From Firmicutes bacterium CAG:238 (GTDB lineage Bacteria > Bacillota > Clostridia > Peptostreptococcales > Anaerovoracaceae), in contig FR882001.1 of NCBI GenBank assembly GCA_000435615.1, positions 44,670-80,358 of the forward strand: 35,689 bases of DNA. The letters are read 5' to 3'. Made by a program: the position numbers and the translations under genes. The notes beneath the pieces are model-generated. The model saw nothing but the letters and a program-made list of their open reading frames with translations, was not told where the DNA came from and did no database searches. Positions 22,606 to 31,029 of this stretch are shown here, piece after piece. Each line of letters begins with the position of its first letter. Positions within the stretch are counted from its first letter, which is position 1.

Positions 22606-23991
22606 ATGGCAAAGAAAGGAAAGACGATTTTTGTCTGCCAGGAATGCGGTTACGAAAGCACACAATGGATGGGAAAGTGCATATGCGGTGCCTGGAATTC
22701 TTTTGTGGAGGAAAAAGTTCTTCCGGCGGACGGAGAGGATGTACGCCGCAGAAGTACCGCACCTGCCGGGAATGCTAAGGCATCGAAACTGGCGGAAGTC
22801 GGAACGAGCGAATATGACCGAATTGATACGAAAAGCAGTGAACTGAATCGTGTCCTTGGCGGAGGGCTGGTCAGAGGCTCGCTTGTACTGATTTCAGGGG
22901 AACCCGGCATCGGCAAATCCACCATCATCATCCAGGCAGCCGGCAAAATTGCAGCGCAGGGCATGACGGTGCTTTATGTCTCGGGGGAAGAATCCGAGGA
23001 GCAGATAAAGATGCGTGCCGACCGCGTGTGCACAACCTTGCCGGACACGCTTTACGTGATGTCGGAAACCAATATGGAAAATGTCGAAACGGTGTTTGAT
23101 AATATAAAACCGGATTTTCTGATTATCGACTCGATTCAGACGCTGTACAGCAGCCAGCTTGATTCGGCACCGGGGAGCGTGTCACAGGTGAGAATGTGCG
23201 GAAACCAGCTTATGAAGCTTGGCAAGACGCGTAACTGTGCGATTTTTATCGTTGCACATGTAACCAAAAGCGGAGACTTGGCAGGTCCGAAAACGGTGGA
23301 ACATCTGGTCGATTGTGTACTGAACTTCAGCGGTGAGCGTGACGGTGAACTCAGAATTTTGCGTGCGTATAAGAACCGTTTCGGAACGACGAGCGAAATC
23401 GGTGCATTCCGAATGGAGTCCGCAGGACTTACGGAAGTTACGGATGTTTCGGCTACTTTCCTTGAAAACAAGGAGGAACTGCTGGAAGGTTCGGTTACGG
23501 CCGCGGTATATGAGGGCAGCCGGCCGCTTATGTTCGAGGTTCAGAGCCTTGTAAGTCCGGCGAATGTGGGTTTTGCGAGAAGAACCTCCGTGGGAATCGA
23601 CAACACAAGACTGAATATGATTCTGGCAGTGCTTGAAAAGAAGGCGGGGCTTTCCCTCATAAATCAGGACGTATATGTAAACGTGGTCGGAGGATTGAAG
23701 CCGGAAGGTACGGGAACAGACCTTGCGGCTGCGCTTGCAATCTTTTCCTCGTATAAACGGGTGACAAGCACGAAGCGGACACTGGCAGTCGGTGAAATCG
23801 GCTTGACCGGAGATCTGCGCTCGGTACAGAATATCGAAAAGACGGCAAAAGAGGCGGCGAGACTGGGATATGAGCAGATTATAATGCCGCTGGGAAATGC
23901 AAAAAAAATCGGCAGCTCTGTTGACGGCTGCCGGATTATAGGTGCGAAAAACATTATGGATGCCTTGTCTGCATTTGCAGGAAAGAAATAA
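22606..23991 (+). CDS. radA: DNA repair protein RadA (Sms)
   Basis: A 461-residue RecA-like ATPase that promotes branch migration and processing of recombination intermediates. Domains: an N-terminal zinc finger (Cys11, Cys14, Cys25, Cys27), Walker A GEPGIGKS (98-105), Walker B FLIIDS (171-176), the RadA-specific KNRFG (256-260) and a C-terminal Lon-like domain (LVSPANVGFARRTSVGIDNT, and VNVVGGLKPEGTGTDLAAAL). The zinc finger's second pair is C-I-C where most RadA proteins have C-x2-C, a one-residue shortening. The gene follows the zinc-ribbon gene by 31 nt with an AAGGGGA site. It ends just before a hairpin that lies in the convergent kinase gene. Confidence 0.97.
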   Translation: MAKKGKTIFVCQECGYESTQWMGKCICGAWNSFVEEKVLPADGEDVRRRSTAPAGNAKASKLAEVGTSEYDRIDTKSSELNRVLGGGLVRGSLVLISGEPGIGKSTIIIQAAGKIAAQGMTVLYVSGEESEEQIKMRADRVCTTLPDTLYVMSETNMENVETVFDNIKPDFLIIDSIQTLYSSQLDSAPGSVSQVRMCGNQLMKLGKTRNCAIFIVAHVTKSGDLAGPKTVEHLVDCVLNFSGERDGELRILRAYKNRFGTTSEIGAFRMESAGLTEVTDVSATFLENKEELLEGSVTAAVYEGSRPLMFEVQSLVSPANVGFARRTSVGIDNTRLNMILAVLEKKAGLSLINQDVYVNVVGGLKPEGTGTDLAAALAIFSSYKRVTSTKRTLAVGEIGLTGDLRSVQNIEKTAKEAARLGYEQIIMPLGNAKKIGSSVDGCRIIGAKNIMDALSAFAGKK

Positions 23992-24011
23992 GAAATTCAG
24001 AGTGTTTGCGT

Positions 24012-25496
24012 TTAAGCATCTTGTTTTTCTTTGGAACGGTCCTTGGATCGTTCCTTTTTTGTATTCATTTTTGCAATGTCCAGTTCAAACCAGAAAGTAC
24101 TTCCCTTGCCAAGCTTGCTTTCGACACCGTAGTCAGCATTATGCAGGAGAAGAATCTCCTTTACAATCGACAGGCCAAGACCCGTACCCTGTGTTTCGCG
24201 GATGTAGTTGGTGCTTGTCTTATAGTAACGTTCCCACACGTGCGGAAGCTCTTCCGGCTTTATGCCGGGGCCGTGATCCGAAACCTCCAGTCTGTATTTG
24301 CGGCCTGCCTTTCGGATTGTGAGACCGACATACTTATCTTCGCCGCAGTATTTGACGGCGTTGCCTGCAAGATTTGAAATTACCTGTGAGATTTTGTCCC
24401 TGTCCGCAAATACCATACATTCTTTTGGTGCGGTGAAGACAAAATCGTAACCTTGCTGTTCCTGATAAATGTCAAAGGAAGCAAGAATTGAGGCAGAAAG
24501 CTCGGAGAGGTCGAAGAACTGTTTATGAAGCACGACCTTCTTCGTCTGCATGGCAGAAATGGAAGCCATATCACTTACGAGCCTGCTCATGCGTTCGCTT
24601 TCATCGATGATAACCTGAAGATGGGCATTCCTCTTTTCGGGGTTCTCACCCGACAAATCGCGGATCATCTCCGCATAGGAACGAATCATGGTCAGCGGCG
24701 TCTTAAGGTCATGCGAAACGTTGGCAATCAGATCCTTCTGACGAGCGTCCGCATTTCCGAGTTCGTATGCAGCTGTGTTGAGGGTTTCCGCCAGGTTGTT
24801 TATCTCTGAATACGAATTGCCACGGAACTTCACGTCGTAATTTCCTCGTCCCATTTCCTTCGCTGTGGTGGTGATGCTCTTAATCGGCCGCGAAATCCTG
24901 TTTGCGAAATAAATCGCAAGAGAGAAAGCTCCAAACAATGTGATAATTGTTACATAAAAGAGCTGATTTTTGAGAATATCCACAGTCGAACTTACCGGAT
25001 ACAGCGGCGAAAAAATGTAAAGATACACTTCGTTGCCCGGGGCTTTCCGCAGGTAGCGGGCATACGCCAGGGTGCTGTAATTCTCGACGCCGGAATTGAT
25101 TTTGTAAGAAACACATCCGCTGTTTGACTTCGAAGCGTCAAGCATTGCCTTTAGCTTGGGAAGCTGATCCTTGTATTGATAAACCGGGAGTATGCTGTCT
25201 GACTCAGGCATAAAGAGCAGAACCCTGCCGCCGGATTCCATCATCACGTAAAAGTCGTTGCTGATCGACAATTCCTGGATGTTCTCGGTGAGCTCCGAGT
25301 CGTTTCGCTCATAGGAATGGCAGATGGAAGCGGAAATGCGGTTTACCTCCATGATTTTCATATGCTCGTAATAGTTGTTCAAGAAGAAAATCTGCAGGAA
25401 CCAAATCAAAATTACAATTCCAAGTCCCAAAGCGGCGAAGTAAATCCAAAGCCTGAATTTTATGCTTTTTGCATCGAAACTAATTTTCGTACTCAA
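24012..25496 (-). CDS. Sensor histidine kinase of an OmpR-type two-component system
   Basis: A 494-residue membrane sensor: TM1 about 15-40 (WIYFAALGLGIVILIWFLQI), an extracellular sensing domain of about 135 residues, TM2 about 178-198, a HAMP domain (199-250), the HisKA dimerisation helix with phospho-acceptor His262 (ANVSHDLKTPLTMIRSY) and an ATPase domain with N-box ISNLAGNAVKYC, G1 SDHGPGIKPEEL and G2 GTGLGLSIVKEI. The TTG start overlaps the regulator gene by 17 nt, so the two are translationally coupled. The C-terminal tail KKERSKDRSKEKQDA is coded by the region that carries the radA terminator hairpin. The signal is unknown; the extracellular domain has no recognised fold. Confidence 0.93.
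   Translation of the reverse strand: MSTKISFDAKSIKFRLWIYFAALGLGIVILIWFLQIFFLNNYYEHMKIMEVNRISASICHSYERNDSELTENIQELSISNDFYVMMESGGRVLLFMPESDSILPVYQYKDQLPKLKAMLDASKSNSGCVSYKINSGVENYSTLAYARYLRKAPGNEVYLYIFSPLYPVSSTVDILKNQLFYVTIITLFGAFSLAIYFANRISRPIKSITTTAKEMGRGNYDVKFRGNSYSEINNLAETLNTAAYELGNADARQKDLIANVSHDLKTPLTMIRSYAEMIRDLSGENPEKRNAHLQVIIDESERMSRLVSDMASISAMQTKKVVLHKQFFDLSELSASILASFDIYQEQQGYDFVFTAPKECMVFADRDKISQVISNLAGNAVKYCGEDKYVGLTIRKAGRKYRLEVSDHGPGIKPEELPHVWERYYKTSTNYIRETQGTGLGLSIVKEILLLHNADYGVESKLGKGSTFWFELDIAKMNTKKERSKDRSKEKQDA
24033..24060 (+). terminator. radA terminator inside the convergent kinase gene
   Basis: GGAACGGTCC (24033-24042) pairs with GGATCGTTCC (24045-24054) around a TT loop with one mismatch, followed by TTTTTT (24055-24060). 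It is a strong intrinsic terminator 42 nt past the radA stop and overlaps codons at the end of the kinase gene. Confidence 0.88.
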
Positions 25497-26157
25497 ATTT
25501 ATAACCTACCCCTCTGAGTGTAACGATGAAATCTCTGTACGGTCCAAGGTTGTTGCGCAGATTTTTGATATGCGTATCAATGGTTCTGTCATCTCCGAAG
25601 AAGTCATAACCCCAGATATCGGACAGAAGCTTGTCTCGCGAAAGAGCAATGTTTTTGTTCTTTACAAGATAGAAAAGAAGCTCGTATTCCTTTGGCGTCA
25701 GTTCCACTTTGTTGCCGTCCACGGTTACCGTTCTTGCCGGAATGTTGATTTCGAGGCCATCGAATTTCATTATTTCCTGCGCGGCCGGAGCGGCAGCCTT
25801 TCTTCTGGAAAGCACAGCATTCACTCTTGCCATGAGTTCCTTCGGACTGAAAGGCTTTACAACGTAGTCATCAATACCGAGCTCGAAACCGAAGAGCTTG
25901 TCGTATTCTTCCCCTCTTGCGGAAAGCATGATGATAGGAATGTCCTTTGTTTTTTTGATCTCCTTGCATGCCGAAAAACCGTCAAGCTTCGGCATCATGA
26001 TATCCATAATAATCAAATCGTAATCGTTCAGTTTGCATAAGCCGACCGCACTCATTCCGTCAGCTGCTTCAGTAACTTCGTACCCGCTGAATTCTGCATA
26101 TTCTTTTATAACCTCACGAATTTTAGGTTCGTCGTCAACTACCAGAATTTTATACAT
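25480..26157 (-). CDS. OmpR/PhoB-family response regulator
   Basis: A 225-residue regulator. The receiver domain (1-115) has the acidic pair at Asp8/9, phospho-acceptor Asp52 (LIIMDIMMPKLDG) and the conserved VVKPFSPKEL Lys. The winged-helix DNA-binding domain (about 130-225) has VELTPKEYELLFYLV and DRTIDTHIKNLRNNLG. AGGAGG lies 7 nt before the ATG. It is first in the transcript, followed by the kinase, which is typical. It diverges from carD across a 190-bp region with promoters on both strands. Targets are unknown; no envelope, drug-export or phosphate gene adjoins it. Confidence 0.95.
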   Translation of the reverse strand: MYKILVVDDEPKIREVIKEYAEFSGYEVTEAADGMSAVGLCKLNDYDLIIMDIMMPKLDGFSACKEIKKTKDIPIIMLSARGEEYDKLFGFELGIDDYVVKPFSPKELMARVNAVLSRRKAAAPAAQEIMKFDGLEINIPARTVTVDGNKVELTPKEYELLFYLVKNKNIALSRDKLLSDIWGYDFFGDDRTIDTHIKNLRNNLGPYRDFIVTLRGVGYKFEYEN

Positions 26158-26190
26158 TTTGTTCTCCTCCTTAGGGAAATCTTTGCCTTT

Positions 26191-26218
26191 ATTTTAACAT
26201 AAAATACCCCTCAGTCAA
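26191..26218 (-). promoter_or_regulatory. Promoter of the two-component system
   Basis: On the minus strand TTGACT (complement of 26213-26218) and TAAAAT (complement of 26191-26196) are separated by 16 bp. The start would fall near 26184, about 25 nt before the ATG, next to the AGGAGG. Confidence 0.65.
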
Positions 26219-26239
26219 ACATTTTAAGATAAATATATA

Positions 26240-26268
26240 TTGACACGGTAAAAACTCTGTGATATTAT
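26240..26268 (+). promoter_or_regulatory. carD upstream promoter (P1)
   Basis: TTGACA (26240-26245), 17-bp spacer, TATTAT (26263-26268). A near-consensus sigma-A promoter pointing toward carD. Confidence 0.7.
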
Positions 26269-26286
26269 GATAAATTTTTTGACCGC

Positions 26287-26316
26287 TTGACAGACGCCCC
26301 CATAATCTTTTATACT
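26287..26316 (+). promoter_or_regulatory. carD downstream promoter (P2)
   Basis: TTGACA (26287-26292), 18-bp spacer, TATACT (26311-26316). The start would be near 26323 with a short leader that includes the GGAGGGAG site (26336-26343). With P1 it forms a tandem pair. Confidence 0.75.
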
Positions 26317-26349
26317 AAGGGTATAGATATAGAATGGAGGGAGTATGTC

Positions 26350-26823
26350 ATGTTTTCGGTGGGTGATAGAATTGTTTACCCGATGCAGGGCGCAGGAGTG
26401 ATACAGGATATAGAAGAGAAGCGAATTCTCGGAGAATCCAAACAGTATTATATACTCCGTCTGCCGTGCAGCGATATAAACATAATGATCCCCGTAGATT
26501 CAGGCGAAAGCATTGGAATCAGAGAGGTTTCCGCGCGGGAAGAAATGGAGGATGTCCTCCGTCTTCTCGGTGACGAAAGCACACCTATGGACTCTAACTG
26601 GAACCGCCGCTATCGTGAGAATATGGATAAGCTCAAGAGCGGTGACATCAGACAGGTGGCCGAGGTCGTAAGAAATCTCGTCAGAAACGACAGGGAAAAG
26701 AAGCTGTCTACGGGCGAAAGAAAGCTTTTGACGGGGGCAAGAAGAATTCTTGTCAGCGAGCTTATCTTATCCATGGACATAAGCCAGGATGAGGCAGAGG
26801 CTATGGTTGAAGCCGCAATTTAA
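26350..26823 (+). CDS. CarD/CdnL-family transcription regulator
   Basis: A 157-residue protein with the RNA-polymerase interaction domain at the N-terminus (FSVGDRIVYPMQGAGVIQDI, then QYYILRLPCSDINIMIPVDS) and a helical DNA-contact domain (RRYRENMDKLKSGDIRQVAE, VRNLVRNDREKKLSTGERKL). CarD-type proteins bind RNA polymerase beta and stabilise open promoter complexes, often at rRNA promoters. The ATG at 26350 has GGAGGGAG 6 nt upstream; a longer frame beginning at TTG 26287 would start inside the promoter. Tandem promoters suggest strong or dual control. Downstream genes are housekeeping, so it may drive their transcription by readthrough. Confidence 0.93.
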   Translation: MFSVGDRIVYPMQGAGVIQDIEEKRILGESKQYYILRLPCSDINIMIPVDSGESIGIREVSAREEMEDVLRLLGDESTPMDSNWNRRYRENMDKLKSGDIRQVAEVVRNLVRNDREKKLSTGERKLLTGARRILVSELILSMDISQDEAEAMVEAAI

Positions 26824-26856
26824 GAACATGAAGAAACCTGTATAAGCAGGCTTAGT

Positions 26857-26884
26857 ATTAAGCTCGCGTAATATTGAGCTTAAT
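26857..26884 (+). terminator. AT-rich hairpin between carD and the PIN/TRAM gene
   Basis: ATTAAGCTC (26857-26865) and GAGCTTAAT (26876-26884) are perfect 9-bp arms. It has no T run, so it is more likely an attenuator or RNA-processing hairpin than a full terminator. The 116-nt gap also has a smaller CCTG/CAGG stem at about 26837-26850. No clear promoter was seen. Confidence 0.45.
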
Positions 26885-26939
26885 CGGGATGCTTTAACCG
26901 GGACATATCTATGAAATATCAAAGAAAGGGGGAAGAAAA

Positions 26940-28106
26940 ATGTTTCGAAGATTTTTTAGAGCATGTTTTACATTTTTGGGGGCACTGATAGGATATGAAT
27001 GTTTTGCGCTGTGCAGATATCTGGTTACACAGACCGACTTTGCGGGAGGGAATGCCGCAATCACGAAGGCAGAGGAAACCTGGTTTGCAGCCTTTTTCGT
27101 CATTATTTTTGGAGTTATTTTTTTTCGTATCGCACCGGCGCTCACAAGGCAGAGCAGAAAAGTGGCAGACAATATCGGAAACGACTTGCAGGGCATATCG
27201 CCGAACGAGCTGATCGGCGGCACGCTGGGGCTGGTAATCGGACTTGTGATTGCATTCCTGATGACGAGAATCTATCAGGACGTGACGAGAATCTATCAGG
27301 ACGTGGTAAATCAGAAGACGCTTTATCTGACAATTACGATATGCATGTACCTGACTTTGGGATTTTTGGGTGCGGTTGTCGGCAATAAGAAAATATCGGA
27401 GCTGTTAGCCATGACCGGCGGACGGAAAGCTGCCACGCAGGTCAAGACACAAGTTGAGGAAAACAGCTACGGATATAACGCGAAAGACAAAAAAAGCGCG
27501 AGAATTCCGAAGATTTTGGATACCAGCGTAATCATTGACGGCCGGATTTTGGAAATCATGAAAACGGGATTTCTTGAAGGACCGATTGTAATACCTGAAT
27601 TTGTGCTTGTTGAACTGAGACATATCGCGGATTCTTCCGATGGATTGAAACGCAACAGAGGAAGAAGGGGCCTTGACATTCTCAAGAAGATTCAGACAGA
27701 ATACGGCATTGAGATTTACAATACCGATTCGGAGAAAGCACTGAAAGAAATTCCGGAAGTAGATGTAAAATTACTCAAGCTCGCACAGATCATGAAAGGA
27801 AAGGTCGTTACAAACGACTTCAATCTTAACAAGGTTGCGGGGATCAAAGGCGTTGCGGTTCTGAACATAAACGAACTGGCAAACGCACTTAAACCGATGG
27901 TAATTCCGGGAGAAGCCATGACGGTTACGCTTATTAAACAGGGTAAAGACAGAAGTCAGGCAGTTGCTTATCTTGACGACGGAACCATGATTGTTGTTGA
28001 AGACGGACGCAGCAGAATCGGCGAGACCGTTCAGATTAATGTTACAAGCGTTCTGCAGACCGCTGCCGGCCGCATGATATTCGGAAAGATGAAGGAGTAT
28101 GTATAG
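26940..28106 (+). CDS. YacL-type membrane protein with PIN and TRAM domains
   Basis: A 388-residue protein with about four N-terminal membrane segments (1-150), a PIN nuclease-like domain (191-310; ILDTSVIIDGRILEI with Asp194, VLVELRHIADSSD, KVVTNDFNLNKVA with Asp293) and a C-terminal TRAM nucleic-acid-binding domain (about 325-388). The order matches Bacillus YacL, found in the same neighbourhood (radA, carD-like, ispD, ispF, cysE, cysS). It is probably a membrane-tethered RNase, though the activity of the family is not well defined. A 21-nt tandem duplication adds TRIYQDV within residues 109-122. The gene overlaps ispDF by 8 nt. Confidence 0.92.
   Translation: MFRRFFRACFTFLGALIGYECFALCRYLVTQTDFAGGNAAITKAEETWFAAFFVIIFGVIFFRIAPALTRQSRKVADNIGNDLQGISPNELIGGTLGLVIGLVIAFLMTRIYQDVTRIYQDVVNQKTLYLTITICMYLTLGFLGAVVGNKKISELLAMTGGRKAATQVKTQVEENSYGYNAKDKKSARIPKILDTSVIIDGRILEIMKTGFLEGPIVIPEFVLVELRHIADSSDGLKRNRGRRGLDILKKIQTEYGIEIYNTDSEKALKEIPEVDVKLLKLAQIMKGKVVTNDFNLNKVAGIKGVAVLNINELANALKPMVIPGEAMTVTLIKQGKDRSQAVAYLDDGTMIVVEDGRSRIGETVQINVTSVLQTAAGRMIFGKMKEYV
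27262..27303 (+). repeat. 21-nt perfect tandem duplication within the YacL-like gene
   Basis: Two identical in-frame 21-nt units (27262-27282 and 27283-27303) each encode TRIYQDV. This duplicates seven residues next to a membrane helix. Confidence 0.95.
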
Positions 28107-29232
28107 AGACAATAGAGTAATTGCAATTATAGTAGCTGCCGGTCGTGGCAAACGGCTTGGCAGCTCTTTGCCGAAACAGTTCCTGAAAGTACGGGGCAGA
28201 ACGATACTTGAGATGTCCGTAGAGGCATTTGAGCAAAACAAATACGTTGATGAGATTTTTGTTGCTGCCAATGCGGACTATTGCGAGCTTACGGAAAAAC
28301 TTTGCCGGGGCTTTTCGAAGTTAAAAAAGATCGTTGCGGGCGGTGCAGAAAGACAGGATTCTGTTCGTGCGGCACTTGACTGCCTGCGGGGTGAGAACGG
28401 CATTGTGCTTGTGCATGATGCGGCCAGACCGTTTGTAAGCGAAGCAGTCATAAATGCGGTTATCGAAGGAACTGCCGATTTCGGTGCTGCAATCCCGACG
28501 GTGCCGGCTAAGGACACCATCCGACAGGTTGACGGGACAGGAAGCCGCACGCTTCAAAGAGAAACGCTTGCCTGCGTGCAGACTCCGCAGGGATTCCGCA
28601 TATCGCTTATCAAGCATGCTTTCGAAAAAGCACAGGCAGAAGGATTTTTGGGGACGGATGATGCTTCACTTGTTGAGAGAATGGGTATAAATATCAGCAT
28701 GGTGCAAGGCGAAGATGCGAATCGTAAAATCACAACCAGGGAGGATCTTGAAACCGAAATGCGGATAGGAACAGGCTATGATGTACACAGGCTGGTTGAA
28801 GGAAGGCCGCTTGTTTTGTGCGGCGAGCAGATTCCCTACGAAAAAGGTCTTTTGGGACATTCCGATGCAGATGTTGCGCTTCACGCATTGATGGATGCAA
28901 TGCTCGGAGCGGCAGGCATTGGGGATATAGGAAAGCATTTTCCGGATACGGATGAGCGGTATCGTGGGATTTCCAGCATGAAACTCTTGCAGAAAACCGC
29001 CGAACTTTTGCGTGAGGCGGGATATTTCCTCGGAAATGCCGATATTACGATAATTGCACAGAGACCGAAGATTGCGGGGTACATCCCCAAGATGCGGGCT
29101 AATATTGCAGAGATAATGAACTGCGATGAAAACAAAATAAACATAAAAGGCACGACGACCGAAAAACTCGGTTTTGTCGGGCGTGAAGAGGGAATCGCTT
29201 CAGAGGCGGTTTGCATATTATACAGATATTGA
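28099..29232 (+). CDS. ispDF: Bifunctional IspD-IspF enzyme (MEP cytidylyltransferase / cyclodiphosphate synthase)
   Basis: A 377-residue fusion that catalyses steps 3 and 5 of the MEP isoprenoid pathway: MEP to CDP-ME, and CDP-MEP to MEcPP. IspD occupies 1-220 (IIVAAGRGKRLGSSLPKQF with the CTP-binding loop, VLVHDAARPF, ETLACVQTPQGF). IspF occupies 221-377 (MRIGTGYDVHRL with metal Asp228 and His230, LGHSDADV with metal His254, TTEKLGFVGREEGI at the end). The ATG overlaps the upstream stop, and its AAGGAG is only 1 nt away, unusually close, so translation may depend on coupling to the upstream gene. It shows the cell makes isoprenoids by the MEP route, which matters for the HMG-CoA reductase call. 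Confidence 0.95.
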   Translation: MYRDNRVIAIIVAAGRGKRLGSSLPKQFLKVRGRTILEMSVEAFEQNKYVDEIFVAANADYCELTEKLCRGFSKLKKIVAGGAERQDSVRAALDCLRGENGIVLVHDAARPFVSEAVINAVIEGTADFGAAIPTVPAKDTIRQVDGTGSRTLQRETLACVQTPQGFRISLIKHAFEKAQAEGFLGTDDASLVERMGINISMVQGEDANRKITTREDLETEMRIGTGYDVHRLVEGRPLVLCGEQIPYEKGLLGHSDADVALHALMDAMLGAAGIGDIGKHFPDTDERYRGISSMKLLQKTAELLREAGYFLGNADITIIAQRPKIAGYIPKMRANIAEIMNCDENKINIKGTTTEKLGFVGREEGIASEAVCILYRY

Positions 29233-29252
29233 AATATAGAGGTGACAAAGGA

Positions 29253-31010
29253 ATGAAATTATCACAAATGCATTTTCGGACACTCAGAGAAGTGCCTAAC
29301 GAAGCAGAAATACCAAGCCATATTCTCCTGCTCAGAGCCGGAATGATCAAAAAAACCGTTGCCGGCATATACAGTTATATGCCGATGGGGTGGAGAACAA
29401 TCCGCAAAATCGAGCAGATCGTAAGAGAAGAAATGGATGCACAAGGTGCGGAAGAAATGTATTCGCAGTGTCTCCAACCGGCGGAACTTTGGCAGGAATC
29501 GGGAAGATGGGATGCTTACGGCCCGGAAATGTGGCGTATCAAAGACAGAAACGGCAGAGATTTTTGTCTCGGACCGACAGCGGAAGAAGTTTTTACGGAT
29601 GTCGTGAAGAATGATGTCTCCTCACACAGACAGCTTCCTCGCATGCTGTATCAGATTACCGATAAATACAGAGATGAAGCACGCCCGAGATTCGGAATGA
29701 TGCGCTCAAGAGTGTTCATTATGAAAGATAATTATTCCTTCGACAAGGATGCTGCGGGACTGGATGTAAGCTATGACAAGATGTTCGACGCATACAGCAA
29801 TGTTTTCACAAGATGCGGGCTTTCCTTCCGTCCGGTAGAAGCCGACACGGGGGCAATCGGAGGCTCAAACTCGCACGAGTTTACAGCACTTTGTGAATAC
29901 GGAGAATCCGAAATCGCATACTGCGACTGCTGTAACCTTGCGGCAACGGTGGAAAAAGCAGCATGCGTGGATGCGGCTTCTCAGGATGGCATTGAAATGC
30001 TTCCGCTTGAAAAGGTGCACACACCGGGAACCAAGACTATCGATGAGGTGGCAGATTATCTGAAGCTCGACAAGAAGCAGACGATAAAGGCACTGCTGTT
30101 TGTGACTTATGATGCTCTCGGAAATGAGAATGGGTATGTTGCGGCATTTATACGCGGTGACAGAGAACTGAATATGACTAAACTTGTGAATGCTTTGAAC
30201 ATTAACGAGTATGCGATTGAGTTTGCGGATGAAGAAAAAATGTCCAAGGCAACCGGCTGTGTAGGCGGCTTCACCGGTCCTATGCATCTTCACGACTGCA
30301 AGATTGTCGTTGACAGCGAGCTTCCGGGACTCAAGAATCTGTGTGCCGGTGCATGCGAAACCGACCACCACTATATCAATATGAACTACGGACGCGATTA
30401 CGAAGGTGATATCGTTGTTGATATAAAGACTCTGAAGGAAGGCGATGCCTGTCCGATTTGCGGTGCTCCGGTCCGCCATGCAAGAGGCGTTGAAGTGGGA
30501 CAGATTTTCAAACTCGGAACGAAGTATTCCGAACCTATGAAAGCTTATTACAAAGACGAGAACCAGCAGGATAAACCGATTTGGATGGGCTGTTACGGAA
30601 TCGGTGTTTCCCGTACCTTCCAGGCGATCATCGACATGCCGCAGAATCACGACGAAAACGGCATAATCTGGCCGATATCGGTAGCACCTTATCATGTTAT
30701 CATCACGGAGGTAAAACCGGGAGATGAGCAGCAAGATGCGGTAAGCCAAAAGATTTACGATGAACTTACCAACGCAGGTGTCGAAGTTTTATGGGACGAC
30801 AGAGACGAACGCCCGGGCGTAAAATTCAAAGATGCCGACTTAATTGGAATTCCGGTTCGCATCACGGTCGGAAAACGTGCGGGAGAAGGCGTTGTGGAAT
30901 ACAAACTCAGACGCGATGCAGACAAAAGCGAAAAGAGCGCAGAAGAAGCGGTTGCAGATACAATTGCAATTGTAAACGCCGAAAGAACAGGCAGAAACTA
31001 TATGAAATAG
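29253..31010 (+). CDS. proS: Prolyl-tRNA synthetase, bacterial type with editing domain
   Basis: A 585-residue class II aminoacyl-tRNA synthetase that charges tRNA-Pro. Motif 2-like region YRDEARPRFGMMRSRVFIMKD (147-167 approx.), the inserted YbaK-type editing domain (about 225-385, including ADYLKLDKKQTIKALLFVTY and CVGGFTGP), motif 3 GCYGIGVSRT and the anticodon-binding domain (VAPYHVIITEVK, LLWDDRDERPGVKFKDADLIGIPVR-like region). ATG 29253 has an AAAGGA site; an ORF reaching 29211 is inside ispDF. It follows ispDF by 20 nt, in the common order ispD-ispF-proS of clostridia. Confidence 0.97.
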   Translation: MKLSQMHFRTLREVPNEAEIPSHILLLRAGMIKKTVAGIYSYMPMGWRTIRKIEQIVREEMDAQGAEEMYSQCLQPAELWQESGRWDAYGPEMWRIKDRNGRDFCLGPTAEEVFTDVVKNDVSSHRQLPRMLYQITDKYRDEARPRFGMMRSRVFIMKDNYSFDKDAAGLDVSYDKMFDAYSNVFTRCGLSFRPVEADTGAIGGSNSHEFTALCEYGESEIAYCDCCNLAATVEKAACVDAASQDGIEMLPLEKVHTPGTKTIDEVADYLKLDKKQTIKALLFVTYDALGNENGYVAAFIRGDRELNMTKLVNALNINEYAIEFADEEKMSKATGCVGGFTGPMHLHDCKIVVDSELPGLKNLCAGACETDHHYINMNYGRDYEGDIVVDIKTLKEGDACPICGAPVRHARGVEVGQIFKLGTKYSEPMKAYYKDENQQDKPIWMGCYGIGVSRTFQAIIDMPQNHDENGIIWPISVAPYHVIITEVKPGDEQQDAVSQKIYDELTNAGVEVLWDDRDERPGVKFKDADLIGIPVRITVGKRAGEGVVEYKLRRDADKSEKSAEEAVADTIAIVNAERTGRNYMK

Positions 31011-31029
31011 AACAAGGAGAACATGAGAA

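Noticed and set aside
24012..24377. Plus-strand open frames beyond radA
   Set aside because: They are antisense to the kinase ATPase domain and lie after the radA terminator.
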